Shown here: one piece after another, positions 30,466 to 38,724 of the stretch
Position numbering within the stretch: position 1 is the first letter of the stretch
Layout of the letters: each line of letters starts with the position of its first letter
Source: Corynebacterium jeikeium
GTDB lineage: Bacteria; Actinomycetota; Actinomycetes; Mycobacteriales; Mycobacteriaceae
Reading direction: 5' to 3'
NCBI RefSeq assembly: GCF_000738175.1
Contig: NZ_JFCH01000011.1
Span: 124,001-188,000, forward strand
Length of the DNA stretch: 64,000 nt
Program-made: the position numbers and the translations under genes
The notes under the pieces: generated by a model
What the model saw: the letters and a program-made list of their open reading frames with translations, nothing else
Database searches by the model: none
Told to the model about the DNA's origin: nothing

Positions 30466-30664
30466 AGGGGACTCCTTAAAGTCTTGATCTTGGAACTGCC
30501 AGCCAGATGAACACTTAAACGTGAAGTACGTGAGTGCTTCTGCGGCGGCCGGTTGGGACCCGCAGAAATGCATGCGCCCGGACAGGCCGGGCACTGTGCA
30601 CACAACCCTTGGGAGTTTAGTGCAGGTTAGCGCACAGACCAAAAAAGGTTGATCTGACATGAAT

Positions 30665-30713
30665 AAAACCCCGGCCCCACTTCCCTCCAGTCGAAGGAAA
30701 CGGGCCAGGGTTC
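30665..30713 (-). terminator. Terminator downstream of the PRC-barrel/DUF2382 gene
   Basis: AACCCCGGCCC pairs with GGGCCAGGGTT with one mismatch. Read on the minus strand the stem is followed by TTTATTC. Confidence 0.75.
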
Positions 30714-30739
30714 TAGCGAACGTGCGCCGTGATGGCTAC

Positions 30740-31645
30740 TTACTTACGAACGTCGCCGTCAACGTCGGAGTCGATCTGCTCCTTACGGAGCTCTTCGGTG
30801 TGACGCTCGGTCTCGGTGATCTGCTCCTTGTTCAGGGATACCTTCTCCACCGGGACGGTCTCCTTGTTCACAGAGACACGCTCTTCGTTCAGGGTGACAG
30901 AGGCTTCCTGGCCGGCCTCGTCGATGTTGCCCTTGAGGTTAGCTGCCTCTTCCTCGGAGATCGGGGTGCGCTCGACGCGAACCTCTTCGCGGGTAACCGG
31001 AACCTCTACGGTCTCAGTGTCGGTGACTACGTACTTGCGCAGGCGAGCCTCGCCGGTCTGCACCTTGTCCTTCTGAACATTCAGGCGCTCCTCGGAGCGA
31101 ATGATCTCGCCCTCGTTGTTCACGGCAGCCTCGCGGTTAGCAGCGTCGGTGTTAGCGGCATCGCGCTCGGTGGCGCCAGCCTGGTCGGCGTTCGCACCTG
31201 CAACGCCCGCGCCTGCGGCACCCACGCCAGCGCCAGCAGCGGCGTTACCGTCGGCAGCCTCGTGACGGTCCAGGGTGGAGCGCTCCTCGCCAGCATCCTG
31301 GTTGCCAGCGCCCTCGCCGTAACGGGTGGTGTCCTCAACATTGTCAAGGCCGTAGTGGCGGTAGATCTCGTTCTGCTGCTCCGGGGTCAGAGCCTGGTCA
31401 GCGTCGAAGTCCGGTGCGTCCTTCACGCGATCCTTGGCGAAAGCCAGGTTCAGGTTCTCGCCGTCGAACTTGTGGCCGCGCATCGGAACCAGGCTGGAGT
31501 TCATGCCGAACAGGCCGTGGTTAACCTCAACGAAGGTGGGCTGGCCGGACTTGTCGTCAACGAAGATTTCCTTGACGCTGCCCAGCTTGTCGCCAGCGTT
31601 GTCGTATGCGGTTGCCTTGAAAAGATCCTTGATGTCGTTGCTCAT
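30740..31645 (-). CDS. PRC-barrel and DUF2382 (YsnF-like) stress protein
   Basis: 301 residues. An N-terminal PRC barrel (about 1-75, with NAGDKLGSVKEIFVDDKSGQP) is followed by an Ala/Gly/Asp-rich linker (about 115-185). The C-terminal DUF2382 domain (about 190-290) has its alternating strands EERLNVQKDKVQTGEARLRKYV and EEVRVERTPISE. Such proteins are general-stress or envelope-stress associated in many bacteria, though the biochemical function is unknown. No signal peptide. Monocistronic, with its own terminator and a long upstream region. Confidence 0.87.
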   Translation of the reverse strand: MSNDIKDLFKATAYDNAGDKLGSVKEIFVDDKSGQPTFVEVNHGLFGMNSSLVPMRGHKFDGENLNLAFAKDRVKDAPDFDADQALTPEQQNEIYRHYGLDNVEDTTRYGEGAGNQDAGEERSTLDRHEAADGNAAAGAGVGAAGAGVAGANADQAGATERDAANTDAANREAAVNNEGEIIRSEERLNVQKDKVQTGEARLRKYVVTDTETVEVPVTREEVRVERTPISEEEAANLKGNIDEAGQEASVTLNEERVSVNKETVPVEKVSLNKEQITETERHTEELRKEQIDSDVDGDVRK

Positions 31646-32028
31646 TTGTTAATAAATCCTTTCACCATGCTGGTACGCAATACGGGGTTGATGTCTTGCT
31701 TGGTGAGTACCAACAGTGGGGAATTACTTAGTGGTGTACATCAGCAGTGGTATCGCTGATTGTTTTCGTCTTTCCCGTACACAAAAGACGGTACGCATGA
31801 TTTTATTGATGCTTCAAGCAAAATGCTCTGCAATAGGCCCGAGGCAAGCATTTCCGCAACATACCCCCAGTTCATTGCACACATCACGATTAGGTCAAGT
31901 TTTCTAACAGTGTGCTCCGCGTAGCTATTTCACAGCGCGGGGTGTCGATTAAAGAAAAATCTCGGACTTCCCCTTTCCAGTCCAAGGGGAGCCCGAGAGC
32001 ATGATGGGAGAAGATGGTGTAGCCGGTT
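31646..32028. other. Intergenic region upstream of the PRC-barrel gene
   Basis: Holds the promoter side of the PRC-barrel/DUF2382 gene and the ESX terminator at 31961. No small reading frame, tRNA or recognised RNA motif was seen. AT-rich stretches lie near 31790-31830. Confidence 0.5.
31961..31998 (-). terminator. Terminator of the WXG100 gene pair
   Basis: CTCGGACTTCCCCTT pairs with AAGGGGAGCCCGAG with a small bulge; on the minus strand it runs into ATTTTTCTTT. Confidence 0.85.
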
Positions 32029-32310
32029 TTATGCCCAGCTGTTAGCTGCGTTGGTGTTGATTTCGCTCATGCGATCATTTGCCTGGCGGACGGTACGGGC
32101 AATCTGCCCCAGCACCTCGTTTATCTCCTGTGCGGAGTCGTCCCACTTCTTCTGCGCCGCCTGGTAGCTGTCGGAGGCCGCGCCCTCCCACTCGCTAACC
32201 ATCGGCTGCAGATCGCGCTTAAGGTCTCCCAGCAGACCGTTGATGGTGCCGTTGCCACGGTTGATGTCATCCGCAGCATTGGCGATCTGCGCAAAGTTGT
32301 ACTGAATCAT
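32029..32310 (-). CDS. WXG100-family ESX-4 secreted protein (EsxT-like)
   Basis: 93 residues from the ATG at 32310, preceded by GGGGACAGG. The central WEG turn between two helices is visible (MVSEWEGAASDSYQAAQKKW), with the helical hairpin expected of ESAT-6-type proteins. It ends in a disordered NTNAANSWA. It should form a heterodimer with the product of the gene 62 bp upstream and be exported by the ESX-4 machinery encoded next to it. Which partner corresponds to EsxT or EsxU of M. tuberculosis is assigned by order only. Confidence 0.88.
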   Translation of the reverse strand: MIQYNFAQIANAADDINRGNGTINGLLGDLKRDLQPMVSEWEGAASDSYQAAQKKWDDSAQEINEVLGQIARTVRQANDRMSEINTNAANSWA

Positions 32311-32372
32311 TCCTGTCCCCTTCTGTAATGAATTCTGTAATGAATCTCTTGGTACGCCCAAGCCGACCCGGG

Positions 32373-32660
32373 TTAAGCGTTGAAAGCTGCTGCGTTGTCC
32401 ACGTCGGTGGTGTCGAAGTCACCGGCGTTGGCACGAATGTTGTCCGCGATGCTCTGCAGTGCCTCGTTGAGCTTCCGAGCGTTCTCGTCCCAGCGCTCCA
32501 TCAGCGAGTGGAAGGAGGTCTGCGCCTGCCCCTTCCAGCTGCCGGAAACGTCATCCACCACGCCACGCAGGCGGCTGAGCTCGCCCTGAACCTCGTCCTT
32601 TACTCGGTCGACATTGGTCGCCGCCTGGTTCATCGTGCTGACATCTGTTTTAAAGCTCAT
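32373..32660 (-). CDS. WXG100-family ESX-4 secreted protein (EsxU-like)
   Basis: 95 residues from the ATG at 32660, with GGGGGATTTTAAGGC immediately upstream. The WKG turn (DVSGSWKGQAQTSFHSLMERW) lies between two helices. In its C-terminal part a YxxxD/E-like export signal is not evident, so the T7SS signal may be on the partner protein. First gene of the esx pair; 131 bp downstream of the secretion-associated protein gene. Confidence 0.88.
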   Translation of the reverse strand: MSFKTDVSTMNQAATNVDRVKDEVQGELSRLRGVVDDVSGSWKGQAQTSFHSLMERWDENARKLNEALQSIADNIRANAGDFDTTDVDNAAAFNA

Positions 32661-32791
32661 GCCTTAAAATCCCCCTGTTGAAAATTCTGCAATCTGTCGA
32701 TCATGCCGCCGGGTATCCCCTTGAAAACCCTGTTGAAGGCGCCATCGTAAGGGTTATACTCGCCGCCCTGCGAAAAGGTTCACGACAATCC

Positions 32792-34156
32792 CTACTTTTC
32801 CGGTCGCGCAGTCGCCACAAACTCCTGGCACACTTTTTCCCGCTGTTCATTCCACTGCCTGTACTGGCAGCCCACCGAAATCTGGTGCCCGTCCACCAGC
32901 CGCACGTGCCACAGGGTCGTCGAACTTGGATAGCTCTCCTCGTAACTCACCGGCTGGGTCGACACCACTGTCACCCCATCGTCGCCGCTGCTCACGTCGT
33001 TCAGCGCGCCGAGCATCGCCGCATCCATCTCCTCTTGTGTTTTCAGCGGAGTCTCCTTGGCCGCCACCAGTACGCGCATCCCCTTGTCGTCGCCGATGTA
33101 TTCCTCCCGCGCTCGGGTTGCACTGCCTAAGTGCCACCCGTCCACATTCACGCTGATTGGTATGTCCGCACGTCTTGAACTCTGGTCGGCTGTGGTCACG
33201 CCCCTTCTGTGCGGCTCGGGGAAGGGTTCGGTCGCCTCCTCGCCTGAATCTTCTGAGCCCGGTTCGTCTGCGAAAGGCTCCTCCGACTCCACGCTCGGGC
33301 GCCCCGGTGCACTCGCAGCGCCATCTGTGCTTTTCGTGCTTCCCGTGATTTCAGCGCTAGCCGTGTTCTCTGCTGCCTGCGAGTCGAACACCGTAAACGT
33401 CGCCACCAACCCTCCGACGATAAACAGCGCCAAGGCAGCCAACGCCGCGGGCAGCCTGCGGTTGTCTTTTCTTTCTTCCTTTTTTATTGACGCCCCCTCG
33501 TCCACCTCCTGCCACTCCTCCGCTTCCGCTACGGGTTCTGCTACCGCAGTGTCCGTATCTCGGTGGCGAACCGGTTCGGCAAAGTTCAGGTGTTCCAGCT
33601 CTTGCTGTGCCAGCGCGAGCTCGCTGGCCACCCGCAGCACCACGTCGTTATCCACCAGCCGTGCGCGCACGCCCATGATCCGCAGATAGTGCACAACTTG
33701 CACCGCAAAGGAGCCGGTAACCAGTACGTCTACCTCTCGCAGTCCGATGCCCCAAGGAAACAGCTCGCGAGGTTCCGGCGGGTTCACCGCCGCTGCCTCC
33801 GGGTACTCCTGTCGTTGTTCCAGCACCTCGCTGACCATCTCAAAGAGCTCGGAGAGCCTGCCGAGACTCAGCCCCGAACGCTGGAACTCCACGTCGTCCA
33901 TTGCGTCCGCTCTACTCGCGGCACCCGCTTCGCTCGCAGTGCTCGCGGCACCCGCTGCACTATCGGCCCCCTCGTACTGCAAATATCCCGGACGTTGCAT
34001 CTCGGCATCGCCGGTCACCACGAATCCTGTCGCCAGATCCGTCACCGTCATGCCGCTGACCAGCACACCCGATTCCTGCAGCGCCAGTGCCTCGGCCAGC
34101 AGTCCCCGGGCGTCCCCAATTCTCTGATCTACCCTCATCTTCTCCACCCCACTCAC
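32792..34156 (-). CDS. Type VII secretion-associated membrane protein
   Basis: 454 residues from a GTG at 34156, six bases after the eccC stop. The N-terminal half (about 1-220) is a soluble domain, one membrane helix follows (LPAALAALALFIVGGLVATFTVF), and the C-terminal 200 residues are extracytoplasmic after a Ser/Thr/Pro/Glu-rich linker. The architecture and position match the Rv3446c-type ESX-4 associated protein. Just before the membrane helix the residues EGASIKKEERKDNRR are encoded by a copy of the dispersed GGGGGCGTCA repeat, supplying a positively charged juxtamembrane segment. Confidence 0.8.
   Translation of the reverse strand: MSGVEKMRVDQRIGDARGLLAEALALQESGVLVSGMTVTDLATGFVVTGDAEMQRPGYLQYEGADSAAGAASTASEAGAASRADAMDDVEFQRSGLSLGRLSELFEMVSEVLEQRQEYPEAAAVNPPEPRELFPWGIGLREVDVLVTGSFAVQVVHYLRIMGVRARLVDNDVVLRVASELALAQQELEHLNFAEPVRHRDTDTAVAEPVAEAEEWQEVDEGASIKKEERKDNRRLPAALAALALFIVGGLVATFTVFDSQAAENTASAEITGSTKSTDGAASAPGRPSVESEEPFADEPGSEDSGEEATEPFPEPHRRGVTTADQSSRRADIPISVNVDGWHLGSATRAREEYIGDDKGMRVLVAAKETPLKTQEEMDAAMLGALNDVSSGDDGVTVVSTQPVSYEESYPSSTTLWHVRLVDGHQISVGCQYRQWNEQREKVCQEFVATARPEK
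33465..33500 (-). repeat. Dispersed GGGGGCGTCA element inside the secretion-associated gene
   Basis: On the minus strand GAGGGGGCGTCAATAAAAAA continues into GGAAGAAAGAAAAG, one of the longest purine tails. It is in frame and encodes EGASIKKEERK. Confidence 0.75.
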
Positions 34157-34162
34157 TTATTC

Positions 34163-37100
34163 TCAGTTCTGTTCCGCCACCTCGGCCACGTGCACCGTCC
34201 AGGTTTCTTTGTGCACATAGGCGGCGCGCCCCTGTGGGCGTCGTACTAAACGAACCCCCGCGATCGGCCCGTCCTCGCGCGGTGCAGAGAACAGCAACCA
34301 CGCGCTCTGGTCGCGCATAGCCTGTGTCAGCGGCTGGTAGGCCGCGCGGGCGAACTGCCCCGAACGGCGGCCAAGCACCAGGTGCAAGCCGATGTCTGCG
34401 GCGTACGGCAACAGGGGAAGCAGCTGGTCGAGGCCGGGATCGGCGTCCGCATCGTCGACCACCACGAATAGCTCCGGCCCGGACCACCAGGAGCGTTCCC
34501 GCAGCTGCTGCGGGGTCACGTCACTACCCGGAATTCGCTCCCGCAGCGTGGCAACCCACTCGGCAAGGTCCGCGCGGAAATCCTCCGGCACACGATAACC
34601 CGCAACCCCCAACAACCCGCGGCGTGTGTCCGTGACCAGGAACTCCGGCGGCTCGCCGGTGTGGCTGCGAGTATCGGCGACGGACTGCATCACCGCGCGC
34701 AGGGCAGTCGTCACGCCACTGCCCGCTTGACCAATGGCCACCAGGTGCGGGAATGTACCCCGATCCCAGCGGACCGGATCCAAGCGCGGGCCGCCAATGG
34801 CGAAGGCCTGCGGGTCGCCCAACTCCTGCCAACCGATGCGCTCCGGCAGCACCCGCATGGCCACCTCCGGCTCGCCGCGGCGGGCGCTTTCCATCCGCAC
34901 ATGTTCGACATCCTGCGCGGTGGAGTTGGCGAACTGCACGTGCTTTCCGCGGGGCGACACACCCCGGCCAGGCACGTCGGGCAGGGATTTCTGCGCATCG
35001 CGGAAGTGCGCATCCAGCGGGGTCATCCGCAGTTCGATCTGGCCGGTCAGCACGTCCCGCAGCGAGGGGCGGAAGTTCCACCGCAGTGCTGTGACCACCA
35101 CGTGCAGGCCGCGCTCCAGGCCGGTGGTGGCCAGGCGGATGAGGCGCTGTTCTTCCTCGCCCGCCCCACCGCTGGCCGTCCCCACCTGGTCCAGCCCGTC
35201 GATGATCAGCAGGCGCTGGCCTTCCGTCTGCTCCATCTCGTCGAACAGGCGAGCCAGCCCATCGGGCCCCACCACCGCCGCCACCTGCGGCAAACGCGCG
35301 AGATCCCGCAAGCCACCACCCGGGTCGAAGATGTACACAGGCCAGCCCGGTGAACTTAGAACCCACCCCAGCACCAGGCTGCGCACCGCCGTGGTCTTGC
35401 CTGTGCGCGGCTGGCCGACGATCGCCCAATGCTTACGGCGCAGGTCCACATCCATCGGCACCTGCAGCCCCTCGAAGGGCAGGTCCTCCAGTCCGATGCG
35501 GGCCACGCCCGGCGCGCGGGGCTCCATGACCTCACTGGCGGGCAGGTCTTCCGGCAGCGGCGGCAGCCACACCGGGTTCTGGTTCGGCCCTTCTAGCCGG
35601 TCGATCACCATCTGCATGGTGGTGGTCTCCGCCTCCACGGTGGAGCCCAGCACCCGCACCAGCCGCTGGTCGCGGGGCAACTCCGGGCCGGAAACATAGG
35701 CCGAGTGGAAGCGCACCTTATCGCCGGCGGAAAGGATTGCCGCGCCCGGGGTGGCGGGCAGCTCGTAAGCCTCGGTGGTGCCGATCAGCGCCCGGGATTC
35801 GGAGGCAGAGAACGTGCGCAAGGCGATGCGGTAGCTCAGGTGGGATTCCAAACCGCGTAGGCGCCCTTCCTCCAGTCGCTGGGTGGCCAGCAGCAGGTGC
35901 ATTCGCAGGCTGCGCCCCAGCCGCCCGATCGCGGCGAACACCTCGGCGAACTCGGGCCGGGCGTGCAACAGCTCGGAGAACTCGTCCACCACGATAAACA
36001 ACGCAGGCATCTGCCCTGGGTACACGCGGTTGTATTCGGCCGCCGTGGTCAGGCCTGCGGCGCGGAGCTTTTCTTGACGCCGATGCATCTCCCCCAGCAA
36101 ACTATCCTGCATTCGGTCGACCAGCCCCGCCTCCTCAGCCAGGTTGGTGATCAGCGCCGACGTGTGGGGCAGCCGATCCATCCCCAGAAAGCTGGCGCCG
36201 CCCTTGAAGTCCACGAGCACAAAGTTCAGCTCCTCCGGACTGTGCTGGTGGGCGAAGCTGATCACCACGCTTTTCAGCAGTTCCGACTTCCCGCTACCGG
36301 TCGCACCCACGCACAGACCATGCGGGCCGATGCCTCCCAGGGCGGATTCCTTGATGTCCAGGTACACCGGCGCGCCAGAAAAGCCGATGGGCGCACGCAG
36401 TTCACCGCCCGGCAGTTCCAGCAGCGAGGTACTGGATTTCACGGTGGACCTGGCGCGGCAAATCTGCGCCAGCTCCACCTCGCTGAGCTGGTCGGCCACG
36501 CCGAAGGGCACCCAGCCATCGACGGTCCAGGCGCTTAGCAGGCACCCGCCGGCGGCATCGTCCACCTGCAGCAACAGACCGTGCCCCTTGGCGTTTTCTA
36601 CCCATTCTTCGCTCGGGTCAGTAACCACTGCGCCGGCGACCACGGGGCTCTCACCCGTGCAGAAGTGCACCTTGCGCGGCCCATCGTGCGGCAGCCATTC
36701 CTCGAAAGGCCCGGTGATCCCGATTATGTCCGGATCCTGCATCGCCAGTTGCGCCTGCATGGCGCGCGCCAATCCAGCCGCCCCGTCGCCGAGCAGCACG
36801 ATGCAGTGGAAGCTAGCCAGTTCCACGGACACCGGGGCTTCGATGGTGGCATAGCGCAGCGCGACCTCCCGCAGGCTCATAGCGCTGACCGGCTCCAGGT
36901 CCTCCGGCGGGGCGTTCACCGGCACTTCCAGCGGATCGTCCGGGGTCTGCACCGCGGTGCCGATGCGCACCACACCCGGCTCAGAAGTCACGTCGGTACC
37001 GGTGTGCACATGCGTCCACAGCGCCTGCGGATGCGGGTGGGCTGCCAGCATGCCCTGCAGCTGCTCGTCGTGGCTGCGCTGCACGCTGTCCTTCAGCGCG

Positions 37101-37339
37101 TCGATGTGCCGGTGGAACGAGCGCCGCGTTTCGTCCACATTCGCCCCTGGCTGGAACATCATCGCCATGCTGCCCAGCATCATCAGCGGAAAGATGAAGC
37201 TGATCGGGTTGCGTCCAGAACCGGACAGCACCATGGCGGCGACCATGCCCACCACCGCAACCAGCATGACGGCAGGCAACAGCAGCCTGATGAAGGGTTG
37301 TTTGTCTTTCGGCAGCGTCGGTGGCGCCTGTGTTTGCAT
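34163..37339 (-). CDS. eccC4: ESX-4 secretion ATPase EccC
   Basis: 1058 residues. Two membrane helices near the N-terminus (about 17-36 and 45-62) precede three FtsK/SpoIIIE-type ATPase domains. Domain 1 has GATGSGKS at 345-352 and Walker B FIVVDEFSE; domain 2 has GQPRTGKTT (about 640) and LLIIDGLDQ. Domain 3 has GQAGSGVTT (about 870), where the Walker A lysine is replaced by Val, so it is probably ATPase-dead. EccC recognises the C-terminal signal of WXG100 dimers and powers export through the EccB-EccD membrane complex. Start MQTQAPPTLP is preceded by GGGGGATTTTTCACC. Confidence 0.93.
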   Translation of the reverse strand: MQTQAPPTLPKDKQPFIRLLLPAVMLVAVVGMVAAMVLSGSGRNPISFIFPLMMLGSMAMMFQPGANVDETRRSFHRHIDALKDSVQRSHDEQLQGMLAAHPHPQALWTHVHTGTDVTSEPGVVRIGTAVQTPDDPLEVPVNAPPEDLEPVSAMSLREVALRYATIEAPVSVELASFHCIVLLGDGAAGLARAMQAQLAMQDPDIIGITGPFEEWLPHDGPRKVHFCTGESPVVAGAVVTDPSEEWVENAKGHGLLLQVDDAAGGCLLSAWTVDGWVPFGVADQLSEVELAQICRARSTVKSSTSLLELPGGELRAPIGFSGAPVYLDIKESALGGIGPHGLCVGATGSGKSELLKSVVISFAHQHSPEELNFVLVDFKGGASFLGMDRLPHTSALITNLAEEAGLVDRMQDSLLGEMHRRQEKLRAAGLTTAAEYNRVYPGQMPALFIVVDEFSELLHARPEFAEVFAAIGRLGRSLRMHLLLATQRLEEGRLRGLESHLSYRIALRTFSASESRALIGTTEAYELPATPGAAILSAGDKVRFHSAYVSGPELPRDQRLVRVLGSTVEAETTTMQMVIDRLEGPNQNPVWLPPLPEDLPASEVMEPRAPGVARIGLEDLPFEGLQVPMDVDLRRKHWAIVGQPRTGKTTAVRSLVLGWVLSSPGWPVYIFDPGGGLRDLARLPQVAAVVGPDGLARLFDEMEQTEGQRLLIIDGLDQVGTASGGAGEEEQRLIRLATTGLERGLHVVVTALRWNFRPSLRDVLTGQIELRMTPLDAHFRDAQKSLPDVPGRGVSPRGKHVQFANSTAQDVEHVRMESARRGEPEVAMRVLPERIGWQELGDPQAFAIGGPRLDPVRWDRGTFPHLVAIGQAGSGVTTALRAVMQSVADTRSHTGEPPEFLVTDTRRGLLGVAGYRVPEDFRADLAEWVATLRERIPGSDVTPQQLRERSWWSGPELFVVVDDADADPGLDQLLPLLPYAADIGLHLVLGRRSGQFARAAYQPLTQAMRDQSAWLLFSAPREDGPIAGVRLVRRPQGRAAYVHKETWTVHVAEVAEQN

Positions 37340-37572
37340 GGTGAAAAATCCCCCGGTTTACCTGCTTGTCCCCAACTAATCCCCATCCAACCCCCTGGAT
37401 GTTGTTTTTGATTCTAAACCTTCCCCGGACAACCCGCAGGGCAAGCGAGTTCGCCTCGCCTGGGTTACTATCTGTGCCGTGTAATAAACACCGGCGGGGT
37501 CCAAAGGGGGGATCCTCGCTGCAGATTCAATCGGGCACGGTCTAAACGTGCACCACCAGGGGGATTTCTACT

Positions 37573-38724
37573 GTGCTAGCTCTCAGCATTTCCGTGCCTG
37601 CGAAGGGCACCACTATCAACGCTGCAATCGCCGACCATGTGCCTGTCGCGGAGCTCATACCGCACCTTGTGGATGCGGAGCCGGGGGAACACTGGATCCT
37701 CCACCGGGCGGTTGGGCAGGTTCAGCCCCAGCACACTCTGGCGGAGGCTGGGGTGCGCCCCGGAGAGTCGCTGACCTTGCAGATCGCCACCGTTCCCGCC
37801 CCGCCGGCCGAGGCTGTCGAGGAGCTCTCCGGCCCTATCCCCGCTAGCCCTGCTTCCTGGATCGCCGCGGCCATCGTTGCGCTGTTCAGCCTTCAAGCCA
37901 CTCCCGCGTGGCACCCTTTGGATAATCAGTTGGTTGGAGCTGGGGGCGTCCTTAACCTCAACCATTCGGCAGACACCGCAACGATCGTGGCAACCGCAGT
38001 GGTGGCACTGGCTACGGCGGCGGCTTCGCTGCACCACCGCAACTTCACCTACCTCGCCGCAATCCTTGGTTTCGGGCTGGGGCTGCACGTGAATGTGCTG
38101 TGTGCATGCTTTGTGGCGGCTCTCATGGTGTGGCGCAGCGGCCCGGCGCGGATTGTGACGGCCACGTGGGTGGTGTTCGCAGCGATGAATTTCTGGCCGG
38201 GGATTACTCTGCTGCTGGCGATGTTCGCGCTGGCTTACTCGGGGCAGATTGCGATCGGACTGGCGGGCATCAAGCTGCCAAAGGTGCCCGCGACTGGTGT
38301 GTTTACTCAGCCGACGACCACCCGAGCGGGCCAGGTGGTGGAGGTGCATTCCGCCCTGGTGGTAGCAATCGTGGCGGTGTTGAGTGCGTGCGTGTACCAG
38401 TTGGCGCCGTGGGGTGAGCCGCTGAGCCTGTGGCGTGCAGCGCTGCTAGTGCTGGTGGCCGTACTGGGTGTGAGCGCGCGCAGCACCCGACCGGTGCATT
38501 CGGTGGCGCTGGCGGTGCTGTCCGCGACGACGATTCTGTGGTTGGCGCTGCACGAACCCTGGGGTGCGGCGTGCCTGGTGCTGGTTGGCCTGCCGGCGGT
38601 GCGCGTGCAGTCGCCGATGTTGGGGCGGGTGATCGATATGGTGGAGGCCGTCGCGTTCTGTCTGGCCATCCCCCTGGCGCTGCAGACCACAGGAATCTTC
38701 GAGGCGATTCGGGGCATCGGCTGA
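37573..38724 (+). CDS. eccD4: ESX-4 membrane channel protein EccD
   Basis: 383 residues from the GTG at 37573, with GGGGGATTTCTACT directly upstream. An N-terminal ubiquitin-like domain (about 1-85, LALSISVPAKGTTINAAIAD and ESLTLQIATV) precedes about ten hydrophobic helices. EccD forms the membrane vestibule of the secretion pore. Divergent from eccC across a 233-bp promoter region. Its TGA overlaps the mycP ATG (TGATG). Confidence 0.88.
   Translation: MLALSISVPAKGTTINAAIADHVPVAELIPHLVDAEPGEHWILHRAVGQVQPQHTLAEAGVRPGESLTLQIATVPAPPAEAVEELSGPIPASPASWIAAAIVALFSLQATPAWHPLDNQLVGAGGVLNLNHSADTATIVATAVVALATAAASLHHRNFTYLAAILGFGLGLHVNVLCACFVAALMVWRSGPARIVTATWVVFAAMNFWPGITLLLAMFALAYSGQIAIGLAGIKLPKVPATGVFTQPTTTRAGQVVEVHSALVVAIVAVLSACVYQLAPWGEPLSLWRAALLVLVAVLGVSARSTRPVHSVALAVLSATTILWLALHEPWGAACLVLVGLPAVRVQSPMLGRVIDMVEAVAFCLAIPLALQTTGIFEAIRGIG

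Noticed and set aside
31885-31910. DtxR-like sequence TTAGGTCAAGTTTTCTAAC before the PRC-barrel gene
   Set aside because: Too many mismatches in the palindrome core and no iron-related gene next to it.
36070-36085. TTGACGCCG inside eccC as another dispersed element
   Set aside because: Core differs and the sequence encodes a conserved EccC segment (MHRRQEKLRAAG).
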